Below, piece by piece: positions 9,863 through 20,755 of a stretch of DNA of 64,000 nt. The DNA comes from Macrosoma leucophasiata (Eukaryota; Arthropoda; Insecta; Lepidoptera; Hedylidae). Every line of letters begins with the position of its first letter. Within the stretch, counting starts at the first letter, position 1. The translations under genes and the position numbers were made by a program. Under the pieces are notes generated by a model that was not told the origin of the DNA, did not search any database, and saw only the letters and a program-made list of their open reading frames with translations. Location: the NCBI GenBank assembly GCA_036365455.1, contig JAWQUS010000001.1, positions 20,315,001 through 20,379,000 on the forward strand, written 5' to 3'.

Positions 9863-10201
9863 GCCTTGATTACAAAATATGCCAATGCCATTACCTTGCT
9901 GGCTACATTTACCCTAGGATCAGCAAAAAATGGAATAATAAACCGTACTGCAATGCACAAAACAAAACCCAGCTTCGTCCACTATTTGGCTTTACATGCA
10001 TTTTATGCAGTGAAACTAAAAAATAACCAAGTGTTGAAAGAAAATACGACCTCGGCAATAATGTAAATTAATTCGCCTAGGTATTATTAAAGAGGGTTGG
10101 TTAAAAAATTCACTGCAGTTAGCGCTGCGATTAACAATTTGTTAATCTTAAAACTTTTAGTTTAATTGTGTTTTTTTTGTATGGCCAATAACTACTTATC
10201 A

Positions 10202-10330
10202 CAGACACATAACAACTAAGGTCTCAGGGGTGGCATCTGCATTTTGACCTCTGGTCTTGGAGTGGGTGTCTATAGGCTGCAGTCGTCACTTATCATCCAT
10301 GTGAACTGCATGCATGTTTGCACTAGGTAC
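10202..10330 (+). repeat. Family A, 3' half (variant iii)
   Basis: Has 'cataacaactaaggtctcag', diagnostic of one subfamily, and ends 'gaactgcatgcatgtttgc' without a clear A-tract. The 72-codon frame at 10244-10462 is only the translated repeat. Confidence 0.8.
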
Positions 10331-11100
10331 AATAATGTTGATCGAAATAGTTCGAACAGAATATCAACGATGAATGAATTTCGAAAACCGATATACAACG
10401 AGATTAACATTTTGGGGGTAAAAAGAGAGTCGAGTTTACTTTATAGACGTGATTTACTTTAAGACCTAGCTGTTTTTAAAAATATTGCCCATCTAAGATG
10501 AAATAGATGCGTTGTACACACTTTAGCATTTTTCACAACTCCATCAAATATTGCAAAGGTCCTGACTAAAGGGATAGACGATAACGTGTTCCTTTATTAT
10601 TTTCGATAACTGCCAAAGATCCGTGAGTGGATATGAATGAAACGGTAAAGGGACTACTAAACCCAACCTGACGCACGGGACGATCAAATATCTCAACCGT
10701 ATAAATCTTTACCTAGTAGAAACATTTCTATCGTAAAAGGTCACGATAATATTTACGTATGTCCAAAAAAATGGAGAAATCGTTTCATCGGAAATATTCG
10801 CGGTGTATTTTTTTCGTATATTTTTTTTATCCAGACAGTTTTATTTGATATTTTCATTTAATGAACCTCGCCTGTCTCGGGTTTGATCTTTTTCTTTTTC
10901 TTTTATTGGTTTGTTCAAGGACTGATTGTAATGAGACATAAACATATTAATGAGAGTAACGTGACTCTGTAATATTTTCATGATAAGGTATCGATAACTT
11001 AGGTGGTCGCATCGTTTGGTTCAAATAGTTTAAGAACAAATGTATGTGTTATTTATACCTTTCTATATTATTATGTATTTTAACGTCGGGATATTTCATT
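10331..11100. other. No gene or repeat recognised
   Basis: No credible ORF; AT-rich with T runs. Confidence 0.4.
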
Positions 11101-11104
11101 TGGA

Positions 11105-11190
11105 ACGAATATATCGTTGAAATAAAACTATTTTTAAGGATTGATCTCTTGTATTTTAATATAAAATGATTTTGAAAGTCAACCCAACGT
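11105..11190 (+). repeat. Family O repeat fragment
   Basis: 'gaaataaaactatttttaag' to 'aaagtcaacccaacgttttg' matches 42895-42975. It is non-coding. The following 82-codon frame (11192-11440) begins in this repeat. Confidence 0.5.
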
Positions 11191-11684
11191 TTTGGTACAA
11201 ACTTTAGGACACATCACGAATATAACGTACCTCTGTTCAGTACGTCTTTTTAAAGACCCAAACCTACTTGGTGTCCAGGGTTTGAAATCAATTCAATCAA
11301 AAGCCTGGTACGAAACTGCGTCCACTAGTACCTACCCAACGAGCCGCGGCGCGTTATCCGAGTTCGAGTCACTCGCCAAAATAAATAACTTTAACTCAAT
11401 CCGTCCCACTCGTTTCTCCACCTACCGCAAACCACGTTAAGGAACTGCGTTCCAAAAATAGTTTCTCATGTATTACATTAAGCAACTTTTTTTTTTTTTT
11501 TAAATAATGGCATCGCTATTACGCATATTGCCAGTGTCAAGTAAAACGATATTTCGTATTTATTTAAGCAGCGTAAAAGTTAGTATAATATAGTCAGTCA
11601 ATTATTTACTAAGTATGACAGTCAAGTAAGTTACAGTCAAGTTATTCGAGTAAAGCGATGGCTACTTTACCAGAACATTTACAA

Positions 11685-11850
11685 TGAAGTTTTGGAGGCA
11701 ACCTGAAAGGTCGTGTTATCGCACTGTTATTCTATTTCACTATACACGGGCACTGTAATAAACCTATATCAAACAAAATGCCACCAACTTTATTCAATAT
11801 AACTTAAAAATACACCAAGTAAATGAAATAAAATAAGAGCACCACACGCC
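11685..11850 (-). repeat. Family K repeat
   Basis: Inverted copy of 59100-59260. Shared words are 'gtcgtgttatcgcactgtta', 'actatacacgggcactg' and 'atgccaccaactttatt'. Confidence 0.65.
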
Positions 11851-11959
11851 ACTTTCAAGGTTCCCGTCAAAACTCCTTAAGCAACTTTAACTGAACGAAT
11901 CTCTGTAAAGGGCACCCTTAAATTGAATGATACGCATACCATAACCTGGCCCTAATTCA

Positions 11960-12062
11960 ATATGTACAAACGTGCTCATATTACTACAACGGCCATTACA
12001 ATAATTTCATATTCCATGTGCGTCTCTTGCAATGTTCACATGTTGTCGGTATATGTCATCGA
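11960..12062 (+). repeat. Diverged family B repeat
   Basis: 'aacgtgctcatattactaca', 'ggccattaca' and 'gttcacatgttgtcggtata' follow family B with many changes. Confidence 0.45.
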
Positions 12063-12326
12063 CGACACAACACAGCTTTGGTTCTATCGTCGATGGTATA
12101 CGCATATTGTGGAATTTTGAAAGATAGTATATTTTTATCATAGTAGTTTTGTATTACGACGAATGAAATACGGTAATAAGTATCTGATATTTCATTTTTA
12201 GGCGCATGACGTATAGAACCCGTCTCCCACTAGTGGAGAAGAATTCTTCTGCTAGTACAGTCAGTAAATCGAACAATAGTGGTCAAACCATTCCAAGAAG
12301 GCGGTAGTTAATATAATAGGTAACGT

Positions 12327-12562
12327 GGGATGGGCAGCAGCCATAGTACAAATATGAAGAGTATGGAAACTACGTAGAAAAAGGTTCGAAACGACAAACT
12401 CACACCAACATGCGCATCAACGAAGCCCCTAAGCGGTTCTCGCGGTGCTGCAGTAGCGAGTCACTCGCTACTCGAGCGTCGATGCGCATGTTTGTGAGCC
12501 GATTCGAACGTTTTGTTCGTAGTTTCCATACTGTTCATATTCGTACTGTGCAGCAACGTCCC
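12327..12562. mobile_element. GC-rich MITE with ~90 bp TIRs
   Basis: The left arm, from 'gggatgggcagcagcc' through 'gagtatggaaactacg' to 'acatgcgcatcaacg', is repeated inverted from 'cgtcgatgcgcatgt' to 'gcagcaacgtccc'. The centre holds a second hairpin, 'agtagcgagt' / 'actcgctact'. Total length is ~236 bp, it has no coding content and its GC is clearly above the flanks. Class unassigned; no second copy in the window. Confidence 0.75.
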
Positions 12563-12884
12563 GGATAAAAATACCGCCACTGCGATCGCCAATCAAAATA
12601 CAAAATAAGTACGGCGAATACCATATCAAAATTCTATGAAAGTTAAAAAATTTTAAGCCTAATTTATTAACACAAGCATAAAATAAAACCATTGAAACCA
12701 TAATTTCCTTTCTTAATTTTGCTATTAAACTATTTAGCACATGTCGTTCCTCATATCTTTTCTCATTTCTAAGTTGAATTTGAATTAACTACAGAAAACA
12801 TATTACTTATCCTTTTACAGATACAAAGTCAGAAGAGTAATCGTTAACCAGCTTAAACATAATCAAAAGGACACACCGATAGGT

Positions 12885-13015
12885 ATGAACAAAATGTGCT
12901 CATTTCACTACGGAAGCCATTAGAGCCGTTACATATTCAAGGTGCGTACGCAACGTTCACACGTTTTCGGTATCTACGCGCGTTATGGAATATTGACAGA
13001 TAATATCACGGTAAA
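12885..13015 (+). repeat. Family B repeat
   Basis: Good copy: 'atgtgctcatttcactacgg', 'aagccattagagcc', 'gttcacacgttttcggtatc' and 'cgcgttatggaatattgaca'. Its 3' end runs into the palindrome below. Confidence 0.65.
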
Positions 13016-13314
13016 GATATTAAGGAAGGTAAAGGAGCGCGTTTTAAAACATCTAAGGCCGGCCATAGACGGACCGCATCCTGCGGTCGAGACCGACTGC
13101 AATATGCGATCTGCAGTTTCCACAGTAAATTCATATCTACAATACACGAACCATTCGAGCAGTTCGCATATCACCGTGCGGCGACCGCATTTTATAGTCG
13201 GTTGCTACAGAACAGAAAAAACGATTCGACCGCACGATGCGGTCCGAATATGGCCGGCCTTAGATGTTTTAAAACGCGCTCCTTTACCTTCCTTTACATC
13301 TTTCCCGTGACATT
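13004..13314. mobile_element. ~310 bp palindrome: GC-rich MITE flanked by inverted duplication
   Basis: Inner part: a MITE with ends 'aaggccggccatagacgg' / 'tatggccggcctta' and internal 'accgcat'/'atgcggt' pairs. Outer part: 'cacggtaaagatattaagg' + 'aaggtaaaggagcgcgtttt' + 'aaaacatct' on the left, returning inverted on the right as 'agatgttttaaaacgcgctc' and onward. The arms total ~75 bp at >90% identity. The outer arm continues the end of family B, so the flank itself is inverted-duplicated. The ORFs across it are artefacts. Confidence 0.75.
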
Positions 13315-13344
13315 GGATGCGGTCCGTCTATGACCGGCCTATGG
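13311..13344 (-). mobile_element. Solo end of the same MITE
   Basis: 'ggatgcggtccgtctatgac' + 'cggcct' repeats one terminus of the neighbouring MITE. Confidence 0.5.
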
Positions 13345-13364
13345 TTCTGAGTTAATGTGTAGGA

Positions 13365-13656
13365 TTTACTTTTTTTTTTATGGAAGTGGCAAACAAGCGT
13401 GCTGTTCACATTGATGTTAAGTGATGACTGCAGCCTATAGACACCCACAAAAAGACCACGGTCAAAATGCAGATGCGTTACCACTCCTGTGCCCTAAGGT
13501 GTTATGCCTCTGTGCCGGAAATGACAGGGCCCTACATTACCACCTGACCGGAACACGGTAATGCTGAACACTACCATTTATCGGCAAGTATATAAGGTAA
13601 TGCGGTGGTGCCCACGTCCGCGAGCTCTGTCACTGCAGCTCTACCACCAGTACGAA
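13365..13656 (-). repeat. Family A, near full length
   Basis: From a nine-T run to 'gctctaccaccagtac'. The stem-loop region reads 'gagctctgtcactgcagctc', so the inner stem has a mismatch. The recurring peptide reading in this repeat (HLHFD.G..VGVYRLQSS) is only a translation of the SINE. Confidence 0.85.
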
Positions 13657-13972
13657 TACATACGAATATACATACGAATTATATCAGAATTCATTATAAA
13701 ATCAATATTAAACTTGCGTCACGATGTCTACGATCATATGTATACAGTGAAAATCGGGTCAAACTTTTAATAAAAGGCATGATGACAAGAGTGCTAATGT
13801 TAATAACATCCATTTTATGAAAGTATCTCGTAAACGTTCTAATACCTTTCACAGCTTAAAAACCTGTTTTAAATGCTCGCTTCATTATTTTCCGACTCCA
13901 TTCCGAGCAAATTCGCTTCAACGACTGAAAATACATTACAGACCCATAACAGGTACTTAATCATTACAATTC

Positions 13973-16900
13973 TACTGGTGGTAGATATTATAGTAGGTAT
14001 TATAATCGATATTGAAAATAATTCAATATTATCATATCGATTATTTCATATATAGAAAATCATATTATCGACAATTTCAAATATCGATTTTAATAGCGAA
14101 TTTTTACAATAACGATTTTAATATCTAATCGATATTTAACTTGATCGATATTTGAAATTATCGATATAATAATCGATATTATAATCGATATTGAAATCCA
14201 TAAGTTTTATAATCCGATATTTGATATAATCCGATTTTTATGATTTATAATCGATATTATAATCGATATTAAAATCGATATTAAAAACGAAATGATAATC
14301 GATATTAAAATCGATGTTTTAATCGATATTTAACATAATCGATATTTGAAATTATCGATATGATAATCGATATTATAATCGATAATGCAATCCATAAGTT
14401 TTATAATCCGATTTTTAATTGATATTTTAATCGATATTGAAAATAATCGATATTTAAATCCATAAGTTGTATAATCGATATTAAAATCGATATTAAAAAC
14501 GAAATTATAATTGGTATTAAAATCGATATTTTAATCGATATTTAACATAATCGATATTTGAAATTATCGATATGATAATCGTCATTAAAATCGATATTTG
14601 AAATTATCGATATGATAATCGATATAAAAATATATAAGATAATCGATATAAAAATCGATATTTAACATAATCGATATTGAAATTAATCGATATTGAAATC
14701 AATAAGTTATATAATCGATATTACAATCGATATTAAAATCGATATTATAATCGATATAAAAATCGATATTTTAATTGATATTTGAATTGATATTTTAATC
14801 GATATAATATCGATTTTCATATCGACAATTTCAAATATCGTTTATGTTAAATACCGATTAAAATAATTATAATCGATATTAAAATCGATATAAAAATCGA
14901 TTATCATATCGATAATTTCAAATATCGATTATGTTAAGATTTTAATATCGATTATAGTTTCGTTTTAATATCGATTATAATATCGATTATAAAACTTATG
15001 TATTTAAATATCGATTATTTTCAATATCTATTAAATATAAATTAAAATATCAATATATATATCGATTTTTGTATCGATTTTAATATCTATTTCAATATCG
15101 ATTATTAAACTTGGATTAAAATATCGATTATTTTCAATATCGATTAAAATAATTATAATCGATATAATATTGATTTTAATATCGATTATAAATCGATTTT
15201 CATATCGATAATTTCAAACATCGATTATGTTAAATATCGATTTAAATATCGATTTTAATATCGATTATAATATCGATTATAAAACTTATGGATTGCAATA
15301 TCGATTTTTTTCAATATCGATTATCATATCGATAATTTCAAATATCGATTATGTTAAATATCGATTAAAATAATTATAATCGAGATTTAAAATAATTATA
15401 ATCGATATTAAAATCGATATAAAAATCGATTATCATATCGATAATTACAATTATCGATTATGTTAAACATCGATTTTAATAAAGATATTAAAATCGATAT
15501 TATAATCGATATTGAAAAAATTGATATTCAAACCCATAAGTTTTATAATCGATATTAAAATTTAAAATATCAATTCAAATATCGATTTTAATATCGATTA
15601 TAATTTCGTTTTAACATTGATTTTAATATCGAAATATAATATCGATTATAAAACGTATGGATTTAAATATCGATTATTTTCAATATCGATTATAATATCA
15701 ATTAAAATATCGATTATAATATCGATTATAAAACTCATGGATTGCAATATCGATTTTTTTCAATATCGATTAAAATATCGATTTTAATATCTATATTAAA
15801 ATCGATGTTTAACATAATTGTTAATTGAAATTATCGATATGATAATCGATTTTTATATCGATTTTAATATCGATTATAATTATTTTAAATCTCGATTATA
15901 ATTATTTTAATCGATATTTAACATAATCGATATTTGAAATTGTCGATATGAAAATCGATATTAAAATCGATATTGAAAATAATCGATATTAAAATCGATA
16001 TTGAAAATAATCGATATTAAAATCGATATTGAAAATAATCGATAATGAAATCCATAAGTTTTATAATCGATATTATAATCGATATAAAAATCGATATTAT
16101 AATCGATATAAAAATCGATATTTTAATTGATATTATAATCGATATTGAAAATAATCGATATTGTAATCGATATTAAAATCGATATTAAAATGAAATTATA
16201 ATCAATATTAAAATCGATATTATAATCGATACAATAATCGATATTAAAATCGATATTAAAAACGAAATTATAATAGATAATAAAATCGATATTTAACATA
16301 ATCGATTTTTGAAACTATCGATATGATAATCGATTTTAATATCGGTTTTAATATCGATTTTCAAATCGATTTTAATATCGATTTTAATTATTTTAATCGA
16401 TATTTAACATAATCGATATGAAAATCGATATTATAATCGATATTGAAAATAATCAATATTTAAATCCATAAGTTTTATAATTGATATTATAATCAATATT
16501 AAAATCGATTATTAATCGATATTATTATCGATATTATAATCGATATTGAAAATAATCGATATTTAAATCCATAAGTTTTATAATCGATATTGAAATAGAC
16601 ATTAAAATCGATATAAAAATCGATATATTAATTGATATTTTAATCGATATTTAAATCGATATTGAAAATAATCGATATTTAAATCCATACGTTTGAAAAT
16701 CGAAATTATAATCGATATTAAAATCGATATTAAATCGAAATTATAATCGATATTAAAATCGATATAAAAATCGACATTTTAATTGATATTTCAATCGATA
16801 TTAAAAATAATTGATATTTAAATTCATACGTTTTATAATCGATATAATAATCGATATTAAAATCGATATTAAAAACGAAATTATAATAGATATTAAAATC

Positions 16901-17240
16901 GATATTTAACATAATCGATATTTGAAATTATCGATATGATAATTGATTTTTATATCGATTTTAATATCGATATTTATATCGATTTTAATATCGATTATAA
17001 TTATTTTAATCGATATTTAACATAATCGATATTTGAAATTATCGATATGAAAATCGATATTTTAAGCACTATTGTGTTTCGGTCAGGTGGTAATGTACGG
17101 CCCTGTAATTTCCGGCACAGAGACACCTAATGCCTCAGGAGTGGCAGCGCATCTGCATTTTGACCTCTAGTCATTGTGTGGGTGCTGCAGTCATCACTTA
17201 ACATCAATGTGAACTGCATGCTTGCTTTGCCGCTTTCATT
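13973..17240 (+). repeat. Family A copy split by a 3.1 kb ATCGAT array
   Basis: 'tactggtggtaga' at 13973-13985 is the exact 5' start of family A. At 17066 the copy resumes with 'gcactattgtgtttcggtca' and continues normally to 'gaactgcatgcttgctttgc' and a TA/A tail. The ~75 bp that should connect them (the stem-loop and 'gccgctaaatggtagtgttc') has been lost or overwritten by the AT-rich array. The 3' half belongs to the 'cacctaatgcctcaggag' subfamily. Confidence 0.75.
13986..17063. repeat. Satellite-like array of 12-bp AATCGATATTAA-type units
   Basis: Almost pure variation on a 12-bp unit built from the palindrome ATCGAT and A/T spacers (AATCGATATTAA, AATCGATATAAA, AATCGATATTTG). Well over 100 ATCGAT sites are visible. 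Larger words recur, for example 'cataatcgatatttgaaatt' and 'ccataagttttataatcg', and these switch strand in blocks: forward ~13990-14800, inverted ~14810-15460, forward ~15460-15560, inverted ~15570-15800, forward ~15800-17063. It has no coding potential; the 60-codon frame at 16730-16912 is an array artefact. Confidence 0.9.
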
Positions 17241-17309
17241 ATATATATAAAAAAAGCAATGTTTATATCTTTCAGCTAACTGATTTTTTTTTTAAGCTTA
17301 ACTTAGATA

Positions 17310-17445
17310 TGGACAAAAAGTACACATTTCACTATGGAAGCCATTACATATTCAATGTGCGTGTACAACGTTCATACGTTTTAGGTGTCTACGTGCGTTA
17401 TGGAATATTATCAGATAATGTTACAATATAGATGTTAAGGTCGGG
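17310..17445 (+). repeat. Family B repeat
   Basis: 'cacatttcactatggaagcc', 'gttcatacgttttaggtgtc' and 'tgcgttatggaatattatca', ending 'gtcgggagtaa', the end also seen at 18420. Confidence 0.6.
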
Positions 17446-17587
17446 AGTAATTTGTAACATTTCTAATGTAACGATATGCCAATTTTTTTTTTCAGAATTT
17501 CCTTTCAGTAACATAATATTAATAATTGCGAATAAAAATTTGATAACGTTGACAGTCGCATCAATTTATATGAAAATATTATAGTAG

Positions 17588-18037
17588 GAGAGGTACTGAA
17601 CCCCTTCGAATAACGTTGGCTCTGTAAGGCTAGAAATTTTGGTAGGGATGAATCATAACATGCTAAATGCAAAACCATCGTCTGGCAAGGATCAACCCGT
17701 CACGTCATCTGGATTTAAGATAAGAAAAGTTACATAACACGCACACACATGCACGCTCGATACATAATTTATTGAATTCGTCCTAACAATTTCATCGTCA
17801 TGGAAACAAACTTCCGTTGTCATGGAAACACCACTTCAAATATAAATAAGACGCAACAATTAAGGTCGCAAAGACCAGACCTAAAATATGGAAGTAACCT
17901 CATCAGAAATCCAAATGACGTGACGGGCTGATTCTTGCCAGGCGATGGTTATGGTACTAAGCATACGTATTATGACTCATCCCTACAAAAAAATCTAGGC
18001 TAACAGGCATTCCGATACCCGAGGGGTTCACTAGCTC
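17588..18037. mobile_element. MITE with ~130 bp TIRs
   Basis: The left arm (17588-17725: 'ctgaaccccttcg', 'ggtagggatgaatcataaca', 'accatcgtctggcaaggatc', 'acccgtcacgtcatctgg') pairs with the right arm (17905-18037: 'ccaaatgacgtgacgggctg', 'tgccaggcgatggttatgg', 'gactcatccctac', 'gaggggttcactagctc'). The ~180 bp centre holds two 'tcatggaaac' repeats. It has no ORF and is probably a non-autonomous DNA transposon. Confidence 0.75.
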
Positions 18038-18282
18038 TTGGACCATAAAGGCTTCTAATAAATACAAACTTCTAACCTATAAAATCTATCTAGAAAAGTC
18101 TTAACACCAAATGCCATCACTGGTATGAGACCAATCTCAGGAAATTTTATTTATATTCATGCACAGAAAACATATTAAGTACACAATTTTTCAAATTAGA
18201 GATTAGAGAATAATCTCTTCAGCCAACAGGTATCTACTATTAGCTAGCTTTTTTAACTTGAACCAATCCGATGAGTCCCGAT

Positions 18283-18430
18283 ATGAACCAAATGTGCTCA
18301 TTTTACTACGGAAGCCATTAGAGCCATTACGTATTCAATGTGCGAACGCAACGCTCACACGTTCTCACGCCCGTTATGGAATAGTGACAGATAATGTTAC
18401 AATGTAGATGTAAAGAGTCGGGAGTGAGTT
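18283..18430 (+). repeat. Family B repeat
   Basis: 'aaatgtgctcattttactac', 'ggaagccattagagcc', 'caacgctcacacgttct' and 'gttacaatgtagatgtaaag'. It lacks the 'cggtatcta' segment of other copies. Confidence 0.6.
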
Positions 18431-18736
18431 ATAAATCCCAAGAACTACAAATGTGGATGTGTATGCAAATATAATTATGTAGAGCTACCTACCTAATTAT
18501 GTAAAGTTTTCTGTCATTAAATTTATATAATTAAATAATATATATTGATGGTAAGTGAATGCAGAAGTTTATTTCTCCTAAAAAAGTTAAGTTTCAAAGT
18601 TACGATGTCTAGAGGCCTAACAGAATATCGCTGTCTTCCATCTATATCGGAAATAAAATTGCCATAGGTACAATTAATATTACTGATATGATCAGAATAC
18701 GATTACGCTGAACATTATCATTTGGCGGTAAATATA

Positions 18737-20049
18737 TAAGGTTGGGGAAAAAGTTTCTTCGCATTTTTTAAGATAATTCAAAACATTTTTTAATATAGTT
18801 TATTTAAATTTAACTAAAGTATGTATGTACCATTTTGTTCGATAACCTTTTGCCATCTTGTAGGTAGGGACATGATCCCATTGCTATAAAAATTTGGGAC
18901 TTCTCATCAAAATACCGCGACAAGTGGATTTGACAGTCCTCTCGTGATGTTAACCTAACATTGCATAAATAATTCTGAAGAGACCGAAACAGGTGGAATT
19001 CAGAAGGTGCAAGGTCAGGACTATACGGCGGATGCATTAACACCTCCCAGCCAAACTCTCTTAATTTTTGCTGAGTGGCTATAGATGTGTGAGGTCTAGC
19101 GTTATCATGATGAAACACCACACCCGTTCTGTTGATCAATTCCGGCCGCTTTCTCTCAACTTCTTGCTTTAATCTCATCAGTTGTTCGCAGTAGAGTTCA
19201 GAATCGATAGTCCTGCCTGGTGGTAATAGCTCATAATGAATAATGCCCTTCCAATCCCACCACACACACCACATCACCTTATTGCGAGTTAACCCGGGTT
19301 TCGCCACAGTCTGTGAAGCCGACCGGCCTTTGACCACGACCTTTTTCGCACGTTCGTGTCGTACGTGATCCACTTTTCATCACCAGTTATCAGCTTCTTC
19401 AAAAATGATTCGGTTTCATTACGTCGTAATAAAGAATCACAAATGAGTACACGGTTCATTAGGTTTCTTTCAGTGAGCTCGTGAGGTACCGAAATATCGA
19501 GCTTTTTTTTGTACCCAGCTTTTTTGAAATGCGCCAAAACTGTTTTGTGATCAATTCTCAGTTCTTCAGCTACGTCGATATATATATGTAGATCGATCGA
19601 TGGTCGATGTATATAGATATGTCGATCTTGCTCCACTTTTTCAAAAATGGCATCCATTTTATCCGTAATATGGCGACCAGAGCGAGGTGCATCTTTGACA
19701 TCAAAATTTCCGGATTGAAAACGCTTAAACCAAATTGTGCTACTCTCACAGACACTGCACTAGGTCCATAAACATCGCAAATTTTTTTCGCTGCTTGCGT
19801 TTTGCATTTTTACTTTTTTTGTAGTAAAATTTTAAAATGTATCGAATTTCTTCATTAGATTCACTCATCTTGACAGTACGAAAAACAAACGAAAATCACA
19901 CATATGCCTAATTTGAATTTGGAATTATGTTCTTTAAAAATTTAATTTCAATGATACCAAAACCAGCCAGATACAAATACTACAGCCAAAGAGATTTTAT
20001 TACTAGTTCATACATACTATAATGCGAAAAGACTTTTTCCCCAACCTAT
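18737..20049 (-). mobile_element. mariner transposon, full length, defective
   Basis: The terminal inverted repeats are 'aggttggggaaaaagt.t.ttcgcatt' at both ends (18739 and inverted to 20047), next to TA dinucleotides as expected for Tc1/mariner target duplications. The ~1.31 kb length is standard for mariner. The only gene, a transposase on the minus strand, is broken. The element inserted into an old family A copy. Confidence 0.9.
18807..19868 (-). pseudogene. mariner transposase pseudogene (D,D34D family)
   Basis: The start codon is at 19868-19866 (MSESNEEIRYILKF). The N-terminal DNA-binding region continues with DAIFEKVEQDRH and AEELRIDHKTVLAHFKKAGY. The catalytic core has ITGDEKWI (first Asp), FHHDNARPHT (second Asp) and YSPDLAPSEFHLF. 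The spacing is the mariner 34 residues, but the third catalytic Asp is Glu (codon GAA). At least four frame changes are visible: near 19803, 19735, 19325 and 18885. An in-frame insertion of ~33 nt of 'atcgatcg/atatat' simple sequence lies near 19590, in the helix-turn-helix region. The protein would bind the ITRs and cut and paste the element in the nucleus. This copy cannot encode an active enzyme. Confidence 0.92.
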
Positions 20050-20105
20050 TAGATTGAATAATTCAGTGTTGCTTACACCGCCGATCTCCGTCACTACCAC
20101 AAGTA

Positions 20106-20480
20106 AATTATGTATTGTTATCTTACTATACACCTATGTATAAATACCTGGGTATTCTGACCCAGACCCGAGACTGAACCAGACTGTGCCACCGTCTCTT
20201 TCCCTACAACAACACCCACCGAAGAGAGAACTTCCATTTGCACTGATGACCATTGGCGGTGCTCAACTGTACGATTTTAGCGCTCTTTTCTGCCCGGCAC
20301 ATGCAAGTTGTGAAATGATCTTTTGAGGTGTTTACTCGGTGTCTTAATGTAGTATTCTTCAAAAATGGCGTCAAAAGAAGCCTTCAAGTCTACCAGCGCG
20401 TTGGCAACTCCTCTAGTTGCAAACGTTCATAGGCGACGGTGATCACTTTCCATCTAGTAACCTGTTTGCTTGTCTTTTTC
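20106..20480. other. No gene recognised
   Basis: Moderately GC-rich (20160-20460) but without a clear ORF or splice-bounded frame. It could be a decayed LINE piece; nothing can be named. Confidence 0.3.
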
Positions 20481-20755
20481 TTTTTTTTTATGTAATCAAA
20501 GTGGCAAACAAGCATGCATTTCACATTGATGTTAAGTGATGACTGCAACCTATAGACACTTACACAAAGACCTGCTCCTGAGGCCTAAGATATTATGCCT
20601 CTGTGCCGGAAATTACAGGGCCGTACAATACCTCCTGACCGGAACACGATAGTGCTGAACACTACCATTTAGCGGCAAGTATATTAGGTAATGCGGTGGT
20701 GCCTACGTCCGCGAGCTCCGGCACTGGAGCTCTACCACCAATAAAACTGGTCTGG
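20481..20755 (-). repeat. Family A, near full length
   Basis: From a T-run and 'atgtaatcaaagtggc' to 'gagctctaccaccaataaaa'. The stretch between 'acaaagacc' and 'ctcctgaggc' has a ~25 bp deletion compared with other copies. Confidence 0.85.

Larger units (their letters stand above)
18610..20104 (-). repeat. Diverged family A copy interrupted by mariner
   Basis: 18610-18736 ('ggcctaacagaatatcgctg' to 'gcggtaaatata') and 20050-20104 ('tagattgaataattcagtgt' to 'gtcactaccacaag') together follow the minus-strand family A order. The mariner sits exactly where 'gtatattaggtaatg' would be. It is more diverged than most copies, so an old one. Confidence 0.65.

Noticed and set aside
11192..11440. 82-codon plus-strand ORF with fairly even codon use
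   Set aside because: It starts inside repeat family O and has no recognisable domain; no supporting signals.
12819..12882. Possible small exon between 'tccttttacag' and 'ccgatag|gtatga'
   Set aside because: One frame is open, but the 'donor' lies at the start of family B, where every copy has the same bases.
13986..17063. CRISPR-like or regulatory operator array
   Set aside because: Units are 12 bp, no unique spacers, and eukaryotic context; it is satellite-like.
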